Source of the DNA: Corythucha ciliata
Taxonomy: Eukaryota; Arthropoda; Insecta; Hemiptera; Tingidae
Direction: 5' to 3'
Length of the DNA: 64,000 nt
Assembly (NCBI GenBank): GCA_038030265.1
Contig: CM075938.1
Span: 12,067,009 to 12,131,008 of the forward strand
A program made the position numbers and the translations under genes. The notes beneath the pieces are model-generated. The model did not search any database and was not told the DNA's origin. It saw only the letters and a list, made by a program, of their open reading frames with translations. Below, piece after piece: positions 1-10,699 of the stretch. Within the stretch, counting starts at the first letter, position 1. Each line of letters opens with the position of its first letter.

Positions 1-38
1 CACACTCATGTGACCTTGGCAACCAAGAAGAAAAATTA

Positions 39-598
39 TTGAAAACTCAAATAGTTCTGGGAATCCATTCGGATGCAATTCGGGAACGGCTACTGCAGGA
101 AGATGCTCCTCTACAGAAGTTCGTGTCATATTGCAAAGCTAAAGAACTAGCGGAAAGAAGCGCAAGAACAATTTCCGAAAGTACAGAAATAACCGTCGAG
201 GCGATTTCACACAGCCATGGATCTCGAAAAGGCGTCAACAAAGAGCAATTTGGTAAAAAAAAATCTTGCCCCAAAAATCCCTGTGCTCCAGGTGTGGACG
301 AATTCATGAACATAATAAGTGTCCTGATGCCTTCAATAAACAGTGCTTTGCATGTGGTAAATCGAACCACTTTTCGAACGTGTGCACCTACAAAAAATTT
401 AATTCCCCACCGGAGCAACACGCTCATAAAACGTATGAACTCAACAAAGAAAGTACAAGTGATTCTGATTGTGAGCCAGACAGCTACAAAAATTTCGTTT
501 TTACTGTAAATAACAGCAGTCAAAAAGACCAATGGTACAAATCATTCGAAATTGCTGGGAGAAAATCAAGTTCAAGTTGGACACTTGGGCTCAAGTAA
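39..598 (+). pseudogene. Ty3/Gypsy gag nucleocapsid region, frameshifted
   Basis: This is the 3' part of a Gypsy-type gag. The 5' half reads in one frame (39 to about 255) and continues in another (266-598). The shift falls in a run of nine A around 253-263. The second frame encodes two zinc knuckles: CSRCGRIHEHNKC (C-x2-C-x3-H-x4-C, one residue short of the usual spacing) and CFACGKSNHFSNVC (canonical C-x2-C-x4-H-x4-C). In this family the knuckles bind the element's RNA during particle assembly. The paired-knuckle layout, followed by an aspartic protease and then a reverse transcriptase, matches insect Gypsy elements of the kind often annotated K02A2.6-like. That subfamily name is an inference. 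The remaining element parts lie at 560-974, 6552-7239 and 11168-12182. The frameshift makes it a pseudogene. Confidence 0.75.
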
Positions 599-974
599 AC
601 ATTTTGCCACATTCTGTGGTTGTAAAGTGTGGCCTTCAAAAGGAAATAGGTCTATTCGTTTGTCGTCCGGAGCTGCACTATTAGCACTGAAAGTACTAAC
701 CTTTCATTATTTTTACGCGTTATTTCACATGATAACCCGCGAAGTTGCAAAATTTCGTGCTGCTCGGAGTAGTCCGGGACGACAAACGAATAGACCTACT
801 AAGAATGTTTATTGACCATCCACCAAAACTGGAGGCATTCGGGGGTTTCAAAATTTCGCCGCTCGGAAAGTTGGACATCGCCATCAGCCACAAAAATGTG
901 TCTCAAAACGTACAGTTCGTTGTTATAGATGAAGTAACTTTTGCTCCTCCTATTCTCGGCCTGAAGTCGTGTAC
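560..974 (+). pseudogene. Ty3/Gypsy aspartic protease, split by a MITE
   Basis: The protease part of the same Gypsy pol follows gag in a third frame. Around 575-600 it reads FKLDTWAQVNILP, the usual active-site block with DTG changed to DTW, so catalysis should be lost. The domain stops at about 647, where a 150-bp MITE (648-797) is inserted. It resumes at about 800 with a protease C-terminal half containing PPKLEAFGGFKISPLGKLD and later APPILGLKS, the typical hydrophobic ILGL end block. It is then cut by the ISL2EU transposon at 977. The reading continues on the far side of that transposon at 6552. Confidence comes from motif order and from the match between both halves and the Gypsy protease layout. 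Confidence 0.7.
648..797 (+). mobile_element. 150-bp MITE with GGTCTATTCG termini, copy 1
   Basis: A short non-autonomous element has inverted termini AGGTCTATTCGTTTGTCGTC (left) and the reverse complement on the right, ending GACGACAAACGAATAGACCT. TA dinucleotides at 647-648 and 797-798 could be a TA target duplication. A second copy of the same 150-bp length lies inverted at 50118-50267. It interrupts the Gypsy protease frame, which continues cleanly on both sides. No coding capacity is seen. The superfamily is undetermined; TA duplication would fit Tc1/mariner-like MITEs. Confidence 0.85.
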
Positions 975-1167
975 CTATTGGCCCCGCAAAGATTCACCCC
1001 AGTGCAACTGGCGGATTCATTGCGAATTAACGTAGAGTAGACAGTAGACGGAGTGAGGCGTGCGGGGTGCTTCATAACAAAATTTAAATTGCAACGGTTA
1101 CTTAGTGATTTGTTATGCCGGAGTGAAGTGAATCACCTAATATGTGAAGTGCTGATATAAATTATAA

Positions 1168-2880
1168 TTGGGCATAATGATGTTGATGAATCATGACCAA
1201 GGACATTCAACTAAGAGGATATCCAAATATTGCTGCGTGCCACAATGCAATAATTATGCTCTGAAGGGGATGACTTTTCATCATTTCCCAAAAGATCATA
1301 ATCTGAGGAAAAAATGGGAGACAGCTCTAAAAATGGAAAAACCTTCCTCAAAATCAATGGTCGTGTGTTCGAGTCATTTTACTGGACAGGACTATTTTCA
1401 CGGTGGTAAGTAACCTGAAAGTAGATTAACATATTCATGTATTTTCACAACGGAGTTTTTACGATATTCTTTTTGTCAGGAGGAAAACAGCGTAATAAAC
1501 TCTTTCCACACGCTGTTCCTACTTCAAGAATACCAAAGTCAATGTCAGATACTGTACTTCCAGCGCCTCAAAAACGTTTAATGAATGAAACAACAAGCGA
1601 GGCAAAGCGGCGCAGGCAGCATGAAGAGACAAATAGGTTCATTTCATTTCCTTTTATCTCCTTTTTACACGAATTTTAACCCTGAAAGTATTTATTTCTC
1701 CGCAGTATTCCGGCCACTAGTGAAGCATTTAGACCTGAAACTTCCTGGGACACACGACAGCGCCCCGTCCCTCTTGAAGGATTGCTCGATAAGGCCACTC
1801 AAGTCTGCCTAATAGATCCAAGATCCAACGAAAGCTTCTATCCATGATGTCGATAATTCCAGTTTAGCAGATCTTCTGAGCATGAGCAATAATCTGAATG
1901 AAAAAACTAGCCAGACAGGAAATAATGTCATCACTGGCCAGGAACCTTCAAAAACGACCGACAAAATAATTGTGAAATTAACGGACATTATCAACTCAGA
2001 TTCCAAACTTTTTACATTTACGGGAATTCATTCAATCGATCTTCTGGAAGGTTTAGTTGAATGTGTCTCTGACTTAGCACCCGAATCTTCAAACAAGAAA
2101 TTGATCAGTCTCAAAGATAGAGTGATACTGACGATGGTTAAAATAAAAGTGAAGATGCGATTTTGTGCGATAGGAGTGCTGTTCGGTATAAGTCGACAGA
2201 CATGCTCGAACTATTTTAAAAATATGTGCCCCATCCTTGCAAGAGTTCTGAAAACGATGATCCCGTGGCCGGAACAAAACCTTATCAGGGCCAACTTGCC
2301 CGTATCTTTTGCAAGCTTCAGGAGCACAAGAATTATTTTAGACTGCGCTGAGACATGCAAATGTTTGAAGTGCAGGATTTTGACTTATTCTCAATATAAG
2401 AAAAAACACACCTTCAAATTTAATGTTGGTGTTACACCATCGGGGTTGATAACGGAGATCAGCCCTGCTTTCGGAGGCCGCGCGTCGGACAAGATTGTAG
2501 TGAGTGACAGTGGCAACAAGGACAAATTATACCCTTGTGACGCTGTAATGGTTGACAAGGGATTTCGAATTGAAAATGAGTGTGTTCAAGTAACTGCTCC
2601 CTGCTTGAAATGTTGATAACTGTCTTATCTTTTTTCTTCTTCATTTCAGAGGAACATAAAACTACACCGGCCTCCCTTTTTAAACAAGACAGCCAAGGAA
2701 ACAGGCAACTAAGCCACACAGACGCTATTGAAAATGCGAACATTGCCCACGCGCGAGTACATGTTGAGAGGGTGATCCAACGGATGAGAGAATTCAGTTT
2801 TACCGTGAACGCTGGCAGGATACATTGACAATATTCTGGACATTGTTGGTGGTTTAACGAATTTGGGTCCCCCCATAATG
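1168..2880 (+). pseudogene. THAP-domain DDE_Tnp_4 transposase of the ISL2EU element
   Basis: The N-terminal exon (about 1174-1406) encodes a THAP zinc finger: CCVPQCNN, then FHHFPKD, KKWETALK and CSSHF, the C2CH pattern that binds transposon ends. It ends at a GTAAGT donor, and the next exon follows a TTTGTCAG acceptor at about 1480. A further intron runs from about 1640 to 1705. The catalytic exon (1882-2590) has a helix-turn-helix (FGISRQTCSNYF) and DDE_Tnp_4 blocks: IILDCAE (first D), FGGRASDK and VMVDKGF (second D). After an intron with a pyrimidine-rich acceptor at about 2649, the last exon supplies HARVHVERVIQRMREF, with the expected third acidic residue (E). Frameshifts inside the last exon (near 2700 and 2815) break it. 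The tail LAGYIDNILDIV is still readable in another frame. Confidence 0.75.
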
Positions 2881-4393
2881 AAGATTGACAAGTTCTTGCA
2901 GCAGTAGCATTCCCGTCTAAGTAATTTTTTCAAGATTTTTTTGTTTGTTCTTCTGTTACAATGATTGAAAAAAACAAATAGTGCAGAGTAATAAAAAAAG
3001 TTTTTCAATTTTTTATTTAATTTATCCTTGGAAAAACACGTCTTAATGATGAAAAGAAAAGTAAATAATTATTTTTAATATTATTATTATTATTACTATG
3101 TATTATTATTTAATTTAGGTCATCGCTCTGGGTCATTTGCCCCATAAATATTAGTAGGTATAACTAATAATAAGGACATTACAGAATGAAGTTAACTCGA
3201 TTGGGGTTCTTTAATTTTCTGTTGACTCCTGATGACCTTTAGCCATTCTTGGAAGAAATTCATCGAAATAAACATTTAAAAGCACACCACACATTTCCAC
3301 AGCATAATCCAAGTCAAATTCAATCCTTCTGCAGACAAAGTCATTACCAGATTTTGAATAAATAACATAATCACATTCCGAAAAGCCTGATAACAACATG
3401 CCTATTTGCATCTGCGCATAGTGGTCATTTTTTTCCGCATTATTCCACTCACATCCTTAGAGAAATCCAGAGTCTTAACGGCCCTCATCTCAATCATTCT
3501 TGCTGCATTCAGACGCTCTCCTACTTTCAAAGCTTTAATTTCAATCAAGCGCAAGAAATTACCACCACCGTCCACAACCACCCCATCAGCACTGGAGCAC
3601 AACCACGGCAACTCTGGTCTTACAATAGTCCCAATTTCAACCACTGAGCAATGAAATGCACTGCAATACTTGTCTCTTGCGAGCGGTTCACATTGTAACC
3701 CACGGAGTGTGTCCATATTTCCACGAAAGGTCGACTGATACAAGTCTGAGTACCTTTTTTTCCAGTTGGCTTTTGAGTTTAAAAAGTATGTAAATTGACT
3801 TCTAGCCTTCGATGCGAACAATCTTATCTTTCGGTGATTCATCCATTCAACACTGCCTTGTTTCAAGACGGCTATTGAAATACTTTTCTCCAAAGTGACA
3901 GCCACATTGTCCGTGTAATATGTCAAGAGGTTAGGAGCAAGAGACCCAAGTTCTGCATTTGTCAAGTGCATAAGATGGCCCAGAGCTCTCCAGCTTCGAA
4001 AAGTTAGTACCCTATGACAAAAAATAGCTTTTTCTTCTGTTCTTGGGGCATCTTGTTGTTCAATTGGAGCTGCACCAGCTCCAGAACGAATCCCGCTGAA
4101 GAAAAGAGAGTATTCACTCCGCATTGCACCTGTTAAAGAGAGGAAAATAATTGAGCTTTAGATGACCCTATCTACGGACATTTAGGGGAATACTCCCCTC
4201 CTCACCGCACCACCCTAGTCACAACTGTGAATTCGAGGGAGTGGGGAGGTTCTTAGGGGAATACTCCCCTCCTCACCGCACCACCCTAGTCACAACCGTG
4301 AATTCGAGGGAGTGGGGAGGCTGAAAATAAAGAAATAAATCTTTAAATTAAATACTTACTGCTTTACTTGTTTTGAGTTCCGAGAAAAAATTG

Positions 4394-4468
4394 CTCCCCA
4401 GGTGGGCTTCGAACCCACGACCTCCTGGTTTCGCGCCAGATGCTCTTGCCACCTAAGCTATCTGGGGA
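4394..4468 (-). tRNA. tRNA-like gene (anticodon position CGA), unit 1
   Basis: The minus strand folds as a cloverleaf: acceptor TCCCCAG/CTGGGGA (7 bp), box A TAGCTTAGGTGGCA, anticodon stem TCTGG/CCAGG with loop CGCGAAA, and T arm GTGGG-TTCGAAG-CCCAC. The loop places CGA at the anticodon position but has G instead of the nearly universal U33. There is one extra base between acceptor and D stem. A run of six T follows the 3' end, as for a Pol III terminator. Likely a tRNA-derived promoter of a mobile element rather than a working tRNA. Confidence 0.6.
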
Positions 4469-4828
4469 GTCCACGCAAAGAGCGAATCCACCCAGGAGAA
4501 ATCCCCTCTCGGAACTCAAACTGCACCTAACGGGTCAGTGCATGTCATACGTCATTTCTAATGTGTCCGGCAATTAATTGAATAATTGAGCTTTAGATGA
4601 CCCTATCTACGGACATTTAGGGGAATACTCCCCTCCTCACCGCACCACCCTAGTCACAACTGTGAATTCGAGGGAGTGGGGAGGTTCTTAGGGGAATACT
4701 CCCCTCCTCACCGCACCACCCTAGTCACAACCGTGAATTCGAGGGAGTGGGGAGGCTGAAAATAAAGAAATAAATCTTTAAATTAAATACTTACTGCTTT
4801 ACTTGTTTTGAGTTCCGAGAAAAAATTG

Positions 4829-4903
4829 CTCCCCAGGTGGGCTTCGAACCCACGACCTCCTGGTTTCGCGCCAGATGCTCTTGCCACCTAAGCTATCTGG
4901 GGA
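4829..4903 (-). tRNA. tRNA-like gene, unit 2 (left palindrome arm)
   Basis: Identical to the copy at 4394-4468 as far as can be read, including the G33 anomaly, perfect acceptor and T stems and the downstream T6 tract. It lies in the left arm of the 369-bp inverted repeat, facing away from the palindrome centre. Confidence 0.6.
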
Positions 4904-4982
4904 GTCCACGCAAAGAGCGAATCCACCCAGGAGAAATCCCCTCTCGGAACTCAAACTGCACCTATTCGCTCTTTGCGTGGAC

Positions 4983-5057
4983 TCCCCAGATAGCTTAGGT
5001 GGCAAGAGCATCTGGCGCGAAACCAGGAGGTCGTGGGTTCGAAGCCCACCTGGGGAG
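4983..5057 (+). tRNA. tRNA-like gene, unit 3 (right palindrome arm)
   Basis: Mirror copy of the one at 4829-4903. Box A is TAGCTTAGGTGGCA and box B GGGTTCGAAGCCC. The sequence AATTTTTT just downstream would end Pol III transcription. The three copies lie within 665 bp, two in one direction and one in the other. Confidence 0.6.
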
Positions 5058-6551
5058 CAATTTTTTCTCGGAACTCAAAACAAGTAAAGCAGTAAGTATT
5101 TAATTTAAAGATTTATTTCTTTATTTTCAGCCTCCCCACTCCCTCGAATTCACGGTTGTGACTAGGGTGGTGCGGTGAGGAGGGGAGTATTCCCCTAAGA
5201 ACCTCCCCACTCCCTCGAATTCACAGTTGTGACTAGGGTGGTGCGGTGAGGAGGGGAGTATTCCCCTAAATGTCCGTAGATAGGGTCATCTAAAGCTCAA
5301 TTATTCAATTAATTGCCGGACACATTAGAAATGAGAGGAAAATAATGTTTCCTTGGCTTTTTCTGATTCCAACAATTGATTGAGGATTGTGGTATTCATC
5401 AGTACATCACCGTTCCAACGATACAGCAAATGCATATCAGGCCCAACCGTGGTTTTACGGTGATGATGAAAACTTTCTGAAAAGGGGTAATACGTGGGGG
5501 GGGGGGCGTACATCTGCTGTAGCGAAAAACTCGGCTGTGTTGATAATTATCTAAAACCTTAATTTATCCCCGGAAAGAGTACTCTGCGAAGCAGCAGCTT
5601 ACACACACACACTTGCATTTCAAACATAGGGCTTTTAAATTTTTCTGAAAGTGGCGATTATTTTCAACTTGGGCATCAAATTCGATGTTTTCGCGCTTAG
5701 GCGCAGTGAAATTCATCCGTAATTTTTGAATAGCGAGTGAAAAGTGAAAGTACTCGATGACCGTACAACTTTTCTCTCCCCCTTAAAATGATCATCACTT
5801 TCTTGCCTACGTTTTGAATAAACGTTTTACCGCCAACTCTACAATTTACCACCACCAAGATTACAGTTACACCAGTACTACTACTATAAACGATTACAAC
5901 TTGTCAAGCGTTTTATCCACTTCATCTCCATTGCTTTTGTCACTTCCGGTAGGTGCGAGACATAGACATCCTTTTGCTGACCGGCATGGCAAAGGGTACT
6001 CACTCTCTTTGGTTCATATTCTTCAAGAACTGATCTCCACGCAGCTCCCCATTGTTGCTCTACATCTGTGCATCTCAGATCGTCTAGCTCCGACTCGTCA
6101 ACGCTAAACGGAGAGTCAATCATCACAAGTTGAAAAAATAGAAGTGTAAATGTAGCCCAGCGTTGGTAACGTTAATTTACTTGGAAAGGTAAAGGGCCAC
6201 AGCAATGATGTGTTTGCACTTTTCCGATAGGCCCGCTGGACATTCACATTTAATGGATTGATCATCAATCAATATTCTTTCCCCGAATTCCTAAGAGACG
6301 TCAATTCGAAGGTCCACATGGTAAGGCAGCCCAGAATTCACCCTCGACGTTCGAAGGACAAGAGCTTCGACGTGGATCACACCGTTTTGTTCGCCACTTC
6401 TCTTGCCCACCGAAACAATTAATTTGCTTCGCAAGACCTCTTCACCTTCCCTCATGGGTCTCACGAAACCCGCGCTAATTTTCATTGCGTCAATTACAGA
6501 CAGCATTCAGGCGCCACCAGGGGCGGTCGCGTAATCTTTGCGGGGCCAATA

Positions 6552-7239
6552 GACTTTAATTTAATTAAAAGGGTCGATTCCATTTCATCTGATTTTCAAA
6601 AAGAAAGTTTCTTTAAGCAAAATACAGATGTTTTTGAAGGTTTGGGCGAGTTTCCGGATAAATACAAAATAAAATTAAGAAAGGACGCCGGCGCCGTGCC
6701 TAGAGCATGTCCTCCCCGTAGAGTGCCAAATCAACTGAAAGAGAGGCTAAAGTATACTTTAGTTGCTTTAGAAGAAAAAGGGGTTATTGCTCGTGTGACT
6801 AATCCTAGTGAATGGGTCAGCAATATAGTTATCGTTGAAAAACCAGACAAGTCTTTGAGAATATGTATTGACCCTATTGAGTTGAATAAACATATTTTCC
6901 GGGAGTACTACTCGATACCCACTCTGGAAGAAATAAGTGAGAAATTGCGAAACAAAAAGTCGTTTTGCGTCTTTGACCTCAAAGATGGTTTCCACCAAAT
7001 AAAACTTGATGAGGCTTCTAGTGAGTTGTGCACTTTTGGGCTCTCAGGGCACCTTTTGGGCTGGTTTTCCTGCTTGTGCGAAATTCCATAATTTGCTATA
7101 CGGCCATAAAATAACCATGCAGACTGATCACCAACCTCTTGTGTCATTAGTAAAGAAAGACATGGAAAAAATTCAAAATAATCGACTAAAAAGGTTAAGA
7201 CCAAAGTTGTATAGAAAACCAAGTTATTCAGCTCCCTAA
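6552..7239 (+). pseudogene. Ty3/Gypsy reverse transcriptase joined to RNase H by deletion
   Basis: The reading resumes directly after the ISL2EU element with the linker FNLIKRVDSISSDF, followed by the RT domain from about 6640. Clear blocks are VIARVTNPSEWVSNIVIVEK, LRICIDPIELNKHI (normally D-P-x-x-L-N) and SFCVFDLKDGFHQIKLD, the first catalytic aspartate block (usually FSVLDASSGFWQI-like). The RT then stops at ELCTFG. A few codons later the sequence is already in RNase H (KFHNLLYGHKITMQTDHQPL, shifted frame). The palm motif with YXDD, the thumb and the first half of RNase H are therefore missing. The next element part, about 11168 onward, is separated by 3.9 kb of other repeats. Confidence 0.75.
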
Positions 7240-8399
7240 TGATGAAGTTGAAACCAATCTGGGGTAGAGAAAATTTATCACGCTAGATAACACTACCACA
7301 TGTAGAAGCTCAATCAATTTAAAAAGCTAAGCTTGCTGTTGCTAAGGTAACTTACAAAGGGTTATTATTTTGATATTTTTATTGTCACTCGTACTCATAA
7401 ACGCCAGTGAAACCCAACTTATGAGAATTTAGAGCATTTTGTACTGCAGGAACTTCAATCTCTTAACTGCCTACGCCTACGACTATACGCCAATATTATG
7501 CCGGATGTTCAGCTGAGAGGCCCAGCTAAGATATAGTAATTAACGAAAATAGTCAGTTGCTGAGGATAGTATTTGAAAATCAGTGGCTAAAGTATAATTA
7601 ACTATGGCAAAAATGTCGTTTTTTGACATGAGAAGGATACACCGATAGTTCACTATTAAAGGCGAGTTTTCTTGGATGGATAATTGCCCTTTCTATATGC
7701 CCGATGTTCAGTTTCCGTCTTGAGGTGAAATTGCTGATTTTCTCGAGGAGTTTGAAGTTAGTATTTTATTGCTAAATTGGTATATTCGACTACATTGACG
7801 TTTTACTGGCGTATGATTATGTGAAGGAACTCGATCCGTCAATTCCTATGGAATTTCCAGAAGCCTGCGGAAGAGCTTACAATAAGAGTGAGTGTATAAA
7901 TTCCAAACTTTAAGTAATCAGAAGGTGACGAACGTTTCAGGATTTGTTATCGTCGATGAATGTCGGCTGTGGGTTACTCCACTATGCGTTCGCTGGAAAG
8001 CAACTGCCCACCCGTGTCTTCTCATGCCGCGCCCCTGGACGTTTGTACGATCGTACGATGAACCTCCTCTCCAGTCAAATATCGGTCCATGTAAAATTTA
8101 AATCACTATAGCATTCATTTTTAAAATCGTTTCTTAATGCAATTCCTATCGCCCTAAGTTTGACTACATCCTGAAATCAAAATTAATTCCGCGTAACAAT
8201 GCCGATGTATTCGACATTGGATAGAGAGAGCGAGCTACGAGAGCCTCAACTCCAGCGAATCGCAGCCACGGGAAACTCAAAAGATCTGAGTTTTAGGCAC
8301 CCCCCCCCCCACAATAGGCACCAATTTTTCGTACGAAGTTTTCACCAGTTTAGAAAAAAGGTTGTATTACCTAATTTTTTTGCAGACCAGTTTCAATAA
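7240..8399. other. Unassigned non-coding insert within the Gypsy element
   Basis: No coding frame, tRNA or clear terminal repeat is recognised here. The stretch separates the RNase H fragment from the first fold-back element. It must have entered after the Gypsy insertion, because Gypsy sequence resumes at about 11168. A C11 run occurs at about 8300. Confidence 0.4.
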
Positions 8400-8726
8400 T
8401 GCGTCCCATTTTCAATGCCGTCCAATCCTATTTAGTATTTAGTCAGTTTACAGAACCTACAAACGCGTACACGGCTTAGCTGAAAACATCTACTCCTTCA
8501 CTACTAATACTCATCACTCTAGCGAAACTTTTTTTACCGTGCAAACAAACCACTTTGGACAAACGCCACCTGAACTCTTCAGGATCTGCTCTGTTCGGGT
8601 TTCGCTTGAAGGGATGAGTAGAAGTCGAAAAGTGAAGGAGAATATGTATTCGGCTAAGCCGTGAGCACGTTTGTTGATTCTATAATCTCTTTAAGTACAA
8701 CTAGATAAAATTAAAAATGGGATGCA
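8400..8726. mobile_element. Fold-back (hairpin) element 1
   Basis: The ends TGCGTCCCATTTTCAAT (left) and TGCATCCCATTTTTAAT (right, reverse complement) begin a diverged inverted repeat. It continues inward through ACACGGCTTAGCTGAA / ACGGCTTAGCCGAA and TACTCATC blocks to a short centre near 8560. Nearly the whole element pairs with itself. It has no coding capacity. It abuts the larger fold-back element at 8727. Confidence 0.65.
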
Positions 8727-9567
8727 ACCCATATAGGTCAGTCAACAAGAACAATAAAATCGCAATTAAACGGCTGGTTCTGATTTTTCAATATGTTGTT
8801 AGGACCACTTCCATTAGTCTAAATCCAAGTTTGCAGCTTCGAAAGACCTGTACTACTTTCATAGCACTTGAAAACCGCGGAATATTTGCACTTTTTCCAG
8901 TGCTTTTACTACATCTCCTAAACTGTGCATTCTTCATTAATACACGCGAACTACAATTTTCAAGTATATTAAATTCGCTACAATTTGAGACATAGCCCAG
9001 CTCTGTGGGGCAGATAGTAGCCATTATACAGCTCTTCAAAATTGGTAATTTGTTTTTTTAAAGAAATTTTAAGTTTATAAAAAGTATAAAATCTCCCTCT
9101 AAAACTTCATTTGGCGCTGTTAGCGTTCAATTTGTGATAGAACGTTGCTCAGTGGTAAGTTTCACACAAAACAAAGCCAAAAATTCCATCATTTTGGCAA
9201 AACAAATTACCAATTTTGAAGCGTTGCATCTTGGCTACCGTCTGACCTATAGAGCTGGATCAGGCCTCAAATTGTAGCGAATGTAATATATCTACTTGAA
9301 AAACGTACTTCACATGTATTATCGAAGAAAGCGTAGTTTAGGAAAGATAATAATAAAAACAAAAAACAAAAAAAACAACAGAAAAGTGCTAATATTCCGC
9401 GGTTTTTCGACTGCTACGAAAGTAGCAGAGGTTTTTCGATGCTGCAAACTTGCATATACACTACTGGTACTGGTTCTAACAACTAACTTAAAAATCATAA
9501 CTAGCCGTTTAATTGTGATTTTAGCTATTTTTAGTGATCTTTTTGACTGGCCTAATATGTATATTGC
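8727..9567. mobile_element. Fold-back (hairpin) element 2, long inverted repeats
   Basis: Arms of about 330-370 bp (8727-9055 and about 9203-9567) are diverged inverted copies. Shared blocks include CAATTAAACGGCTRGTT, AAACCGCGGAATATT, TTCGCTACAATTTGAGRC and TTCAAAATTGGTAATTTGTT. About 150 bp of unique sequence lies in the centre. It is non-coding and consistent with an old fold-back or MITE-like DNA element. Confidence 0.65.
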
Positions 9568-10254
9568 AAAAAAAAAAAAATAATAATTGACCCAACATCC
9601 CTTGAATCGTATATCAATATTGTCCCGTGAAGTAAAGAGTTTGGCCGCCTCTTTACACTTAAGGATCACACGGAAGCGACGGCTGAACGTTAGCATAGTA
9701 TATGGACCAGCGGTGGCCTTTTCAAACTCACAGACCCAATGAACACAAGTCCACGGTTGACGGACCCCCTTAGCTCATCCTGCATCCAATGCCGTAATGA
9801 AATTATTACCCCATTGGTGAAAGTAATGATTTTGCGACTGAAATACTGTAATAATAATACAATTATTGAAGAAATCATCATAAACCTAATTTTCTCCACT
9901 AATTAATATTAATATAATTCTTCCAGTTTCAAATATTTATTGCCTCAATTCGTTGAAAGAAGAAAAATTGTAAAGTCAATCTCATTCGTTCTGATTCTGA
10001 AGCTGTCAATTGGAAAACTACGAATCTCCGGTTGACGACCGCTGATGTTGATCATGCATCCAAAATACATACAGGAAAATAAATACAAAAAAGGTCTCTA
10101 TACCAGTAGTGTTTGGCTGTAGAAGGGTTTGGAGTGGGATTTGCGAGCTGCACCAGTGGAAAAAAAATCGAGTAAAATTGATCAGAATAATACTGTCCGC
10201 ATAGAATAAGAGAGAATAAAACATAATCTATAATCACAACCTGACACTTTTAAT
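9568..10254. other. Unassigned AT-rich stretch
   Basis: No gene, RNA or repeat boundary that I can support. The sequence is AT-rich and still lies inside the interval separating the Gypsy RNase H and integrase fragments. Confidence 0.3.
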
Positions 10255-10699
10255 CACCAGACAGCCTGGGAGTCCGTGAGGTAGAGCCTCGATCCGAACG
10301 GGCCTCTTTAGCCCTCACGGCCCTTCCGATGGGTGAAATCGGCCCAATCGTTAAAAAATCACAACTCCCATTTTCGGAGAAATTAAAGAGGGCTGGCAGC
10401 TACTCAGTAGGGTTATGGCGGAAACCCGCTGCATTGGCCCGAAGGACTCATAAACCACAGCCAGGTAAAATTGTACAACAAGCGGCCGACAAGAGCGATG
10501 CTTCTGGGAGTGCGAGCGTTCAAGAAGTGGCTGAAGAACTTTTTAACGGTCAACGCGTTTTACTCCGTTGATGAATTCTTTGCTGTCGACTTCACGTCTG
10601 AGTTCGACTAGGCAGCCTTTGCTTATTGATTTAATAATCCTGTGACGAAGCCATACAGTTGTTGGAACGTGCTAATAAATTATTATTATTATTATTACC
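10255..10699 (+). mobile_element. Probable LINE or SINE 3' fragment with (ATT)n tail
   Basis: GC-rich sequence starting near CAGCCTGGGAGTCCGTGAGG differs sharply from its AT-rich surroundings. It ends in GTGCTAATAAATTATTATTATTATTATTACC, i.e. an AATAAA signal followed by an ATT-repeat tail, as in many arthropod LINE 3' ends. A frame of 80 codons (10329-10571) could be the C-terminal end of a reverse transcriptase polyprotein, but I recognise no domain. The tail resembles that of the minus-strand LINE at 24213. Confidence 0.4.

Larger units (their letters stand above)
4152..5332. mobile_element. Composite palindromic element carrying three tRNA-like genes
   Basis: A 1.2-kb insertion in an intron of the YqaJ gene is flanked by a direct repeat GAGAGGAAAATAAT (4138-4151 and 5333-5346). 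The outer 8 bases are a secure target duplication; the AATAAT part may belong to the element. It holds a 435-bp unit (4146-4580), then a second copy of that unit, then the second copy reversed. The second and third form a near-perfect inverted repeat (arms 4554-4922 and 4964-5332, 369 bp each, 41-bp spacer). Every unit contains an internal ~103-bp tandem duplication (TTAGGGGAATACTCCCCTCC start) and one tRNA-like gene with box A, box B and a T6 terminator. No protein is encoded. Class is unknown: it combines a Pol III gene with MITE-like termini. Confidence 0.8.
3211..6506 (-). pseudogene. YqaJ-type exonuclease/recombinase with SWIM zinc finger
   Basis: This is the accessory gene of the ISL2EU element, read from 6506 downward. 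The first segment ends in a SWIM finger, CECPAGLSEKCKH (C-x-C then CxH, about 6200-6250), after one in-frame TAG near 6297. A splice donor GTAAAT follows. The next exon (about 6115-5895) carries EYEPKRVSTLC, and another lies at 5513-5350. After the tRNA-bearing insertion, the nuclease core (4124-3402) shows PWLCSSADGVVVD and LRLIEIKALK, the D and E-x-K metal-binding blocks of the YqaJ/lambda-exonuclease fold. A frameshift in a T run near 3430 leads into QMQIGMLLSGFSECDYVIYS, the family's C-terminal block. YqaJ proteins process DNA ends; their exact role in transposition is not established. It is dead from stop, frameshift and insertion. Confidence 0.7.
977..6550 (+). mobile_element. ISL2EU-type DNA transposon with THAP/DDE transposase and YqaJ exonuclease
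   Basis: Inverted termini CTATTGGCCCCGCAAAGATT (975-994) and its reverse complement (6533-6552) bound a 5.6-kb segment. It encodes two convergent genes: a THAP-finger DDE transposase (+) and a YqaJ-type exonuclease with a SWIM finger (-). That gene pair is characteristic of the ISL2EU group of eukaryotic DNA transposons (established knowledge). AT or TA is repeated at both edges and is a probable 2-bp target duplication; the exact edge is ambiguous because the terminus itself contains TAT. The element sits inside the Gypsy protease/reverse-transcriptase junction. Both genes are broken, so it cannot move on its own. Coordinates exclude the ambiguous outer base pairs. Confidence 0.8.

Noticed and set aside
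10329..10571. 80-codon protein gene
   Set aside because: It lies in a probable LINE/SINE 3' fragment ending in an ATT tail and has no recognised domain.
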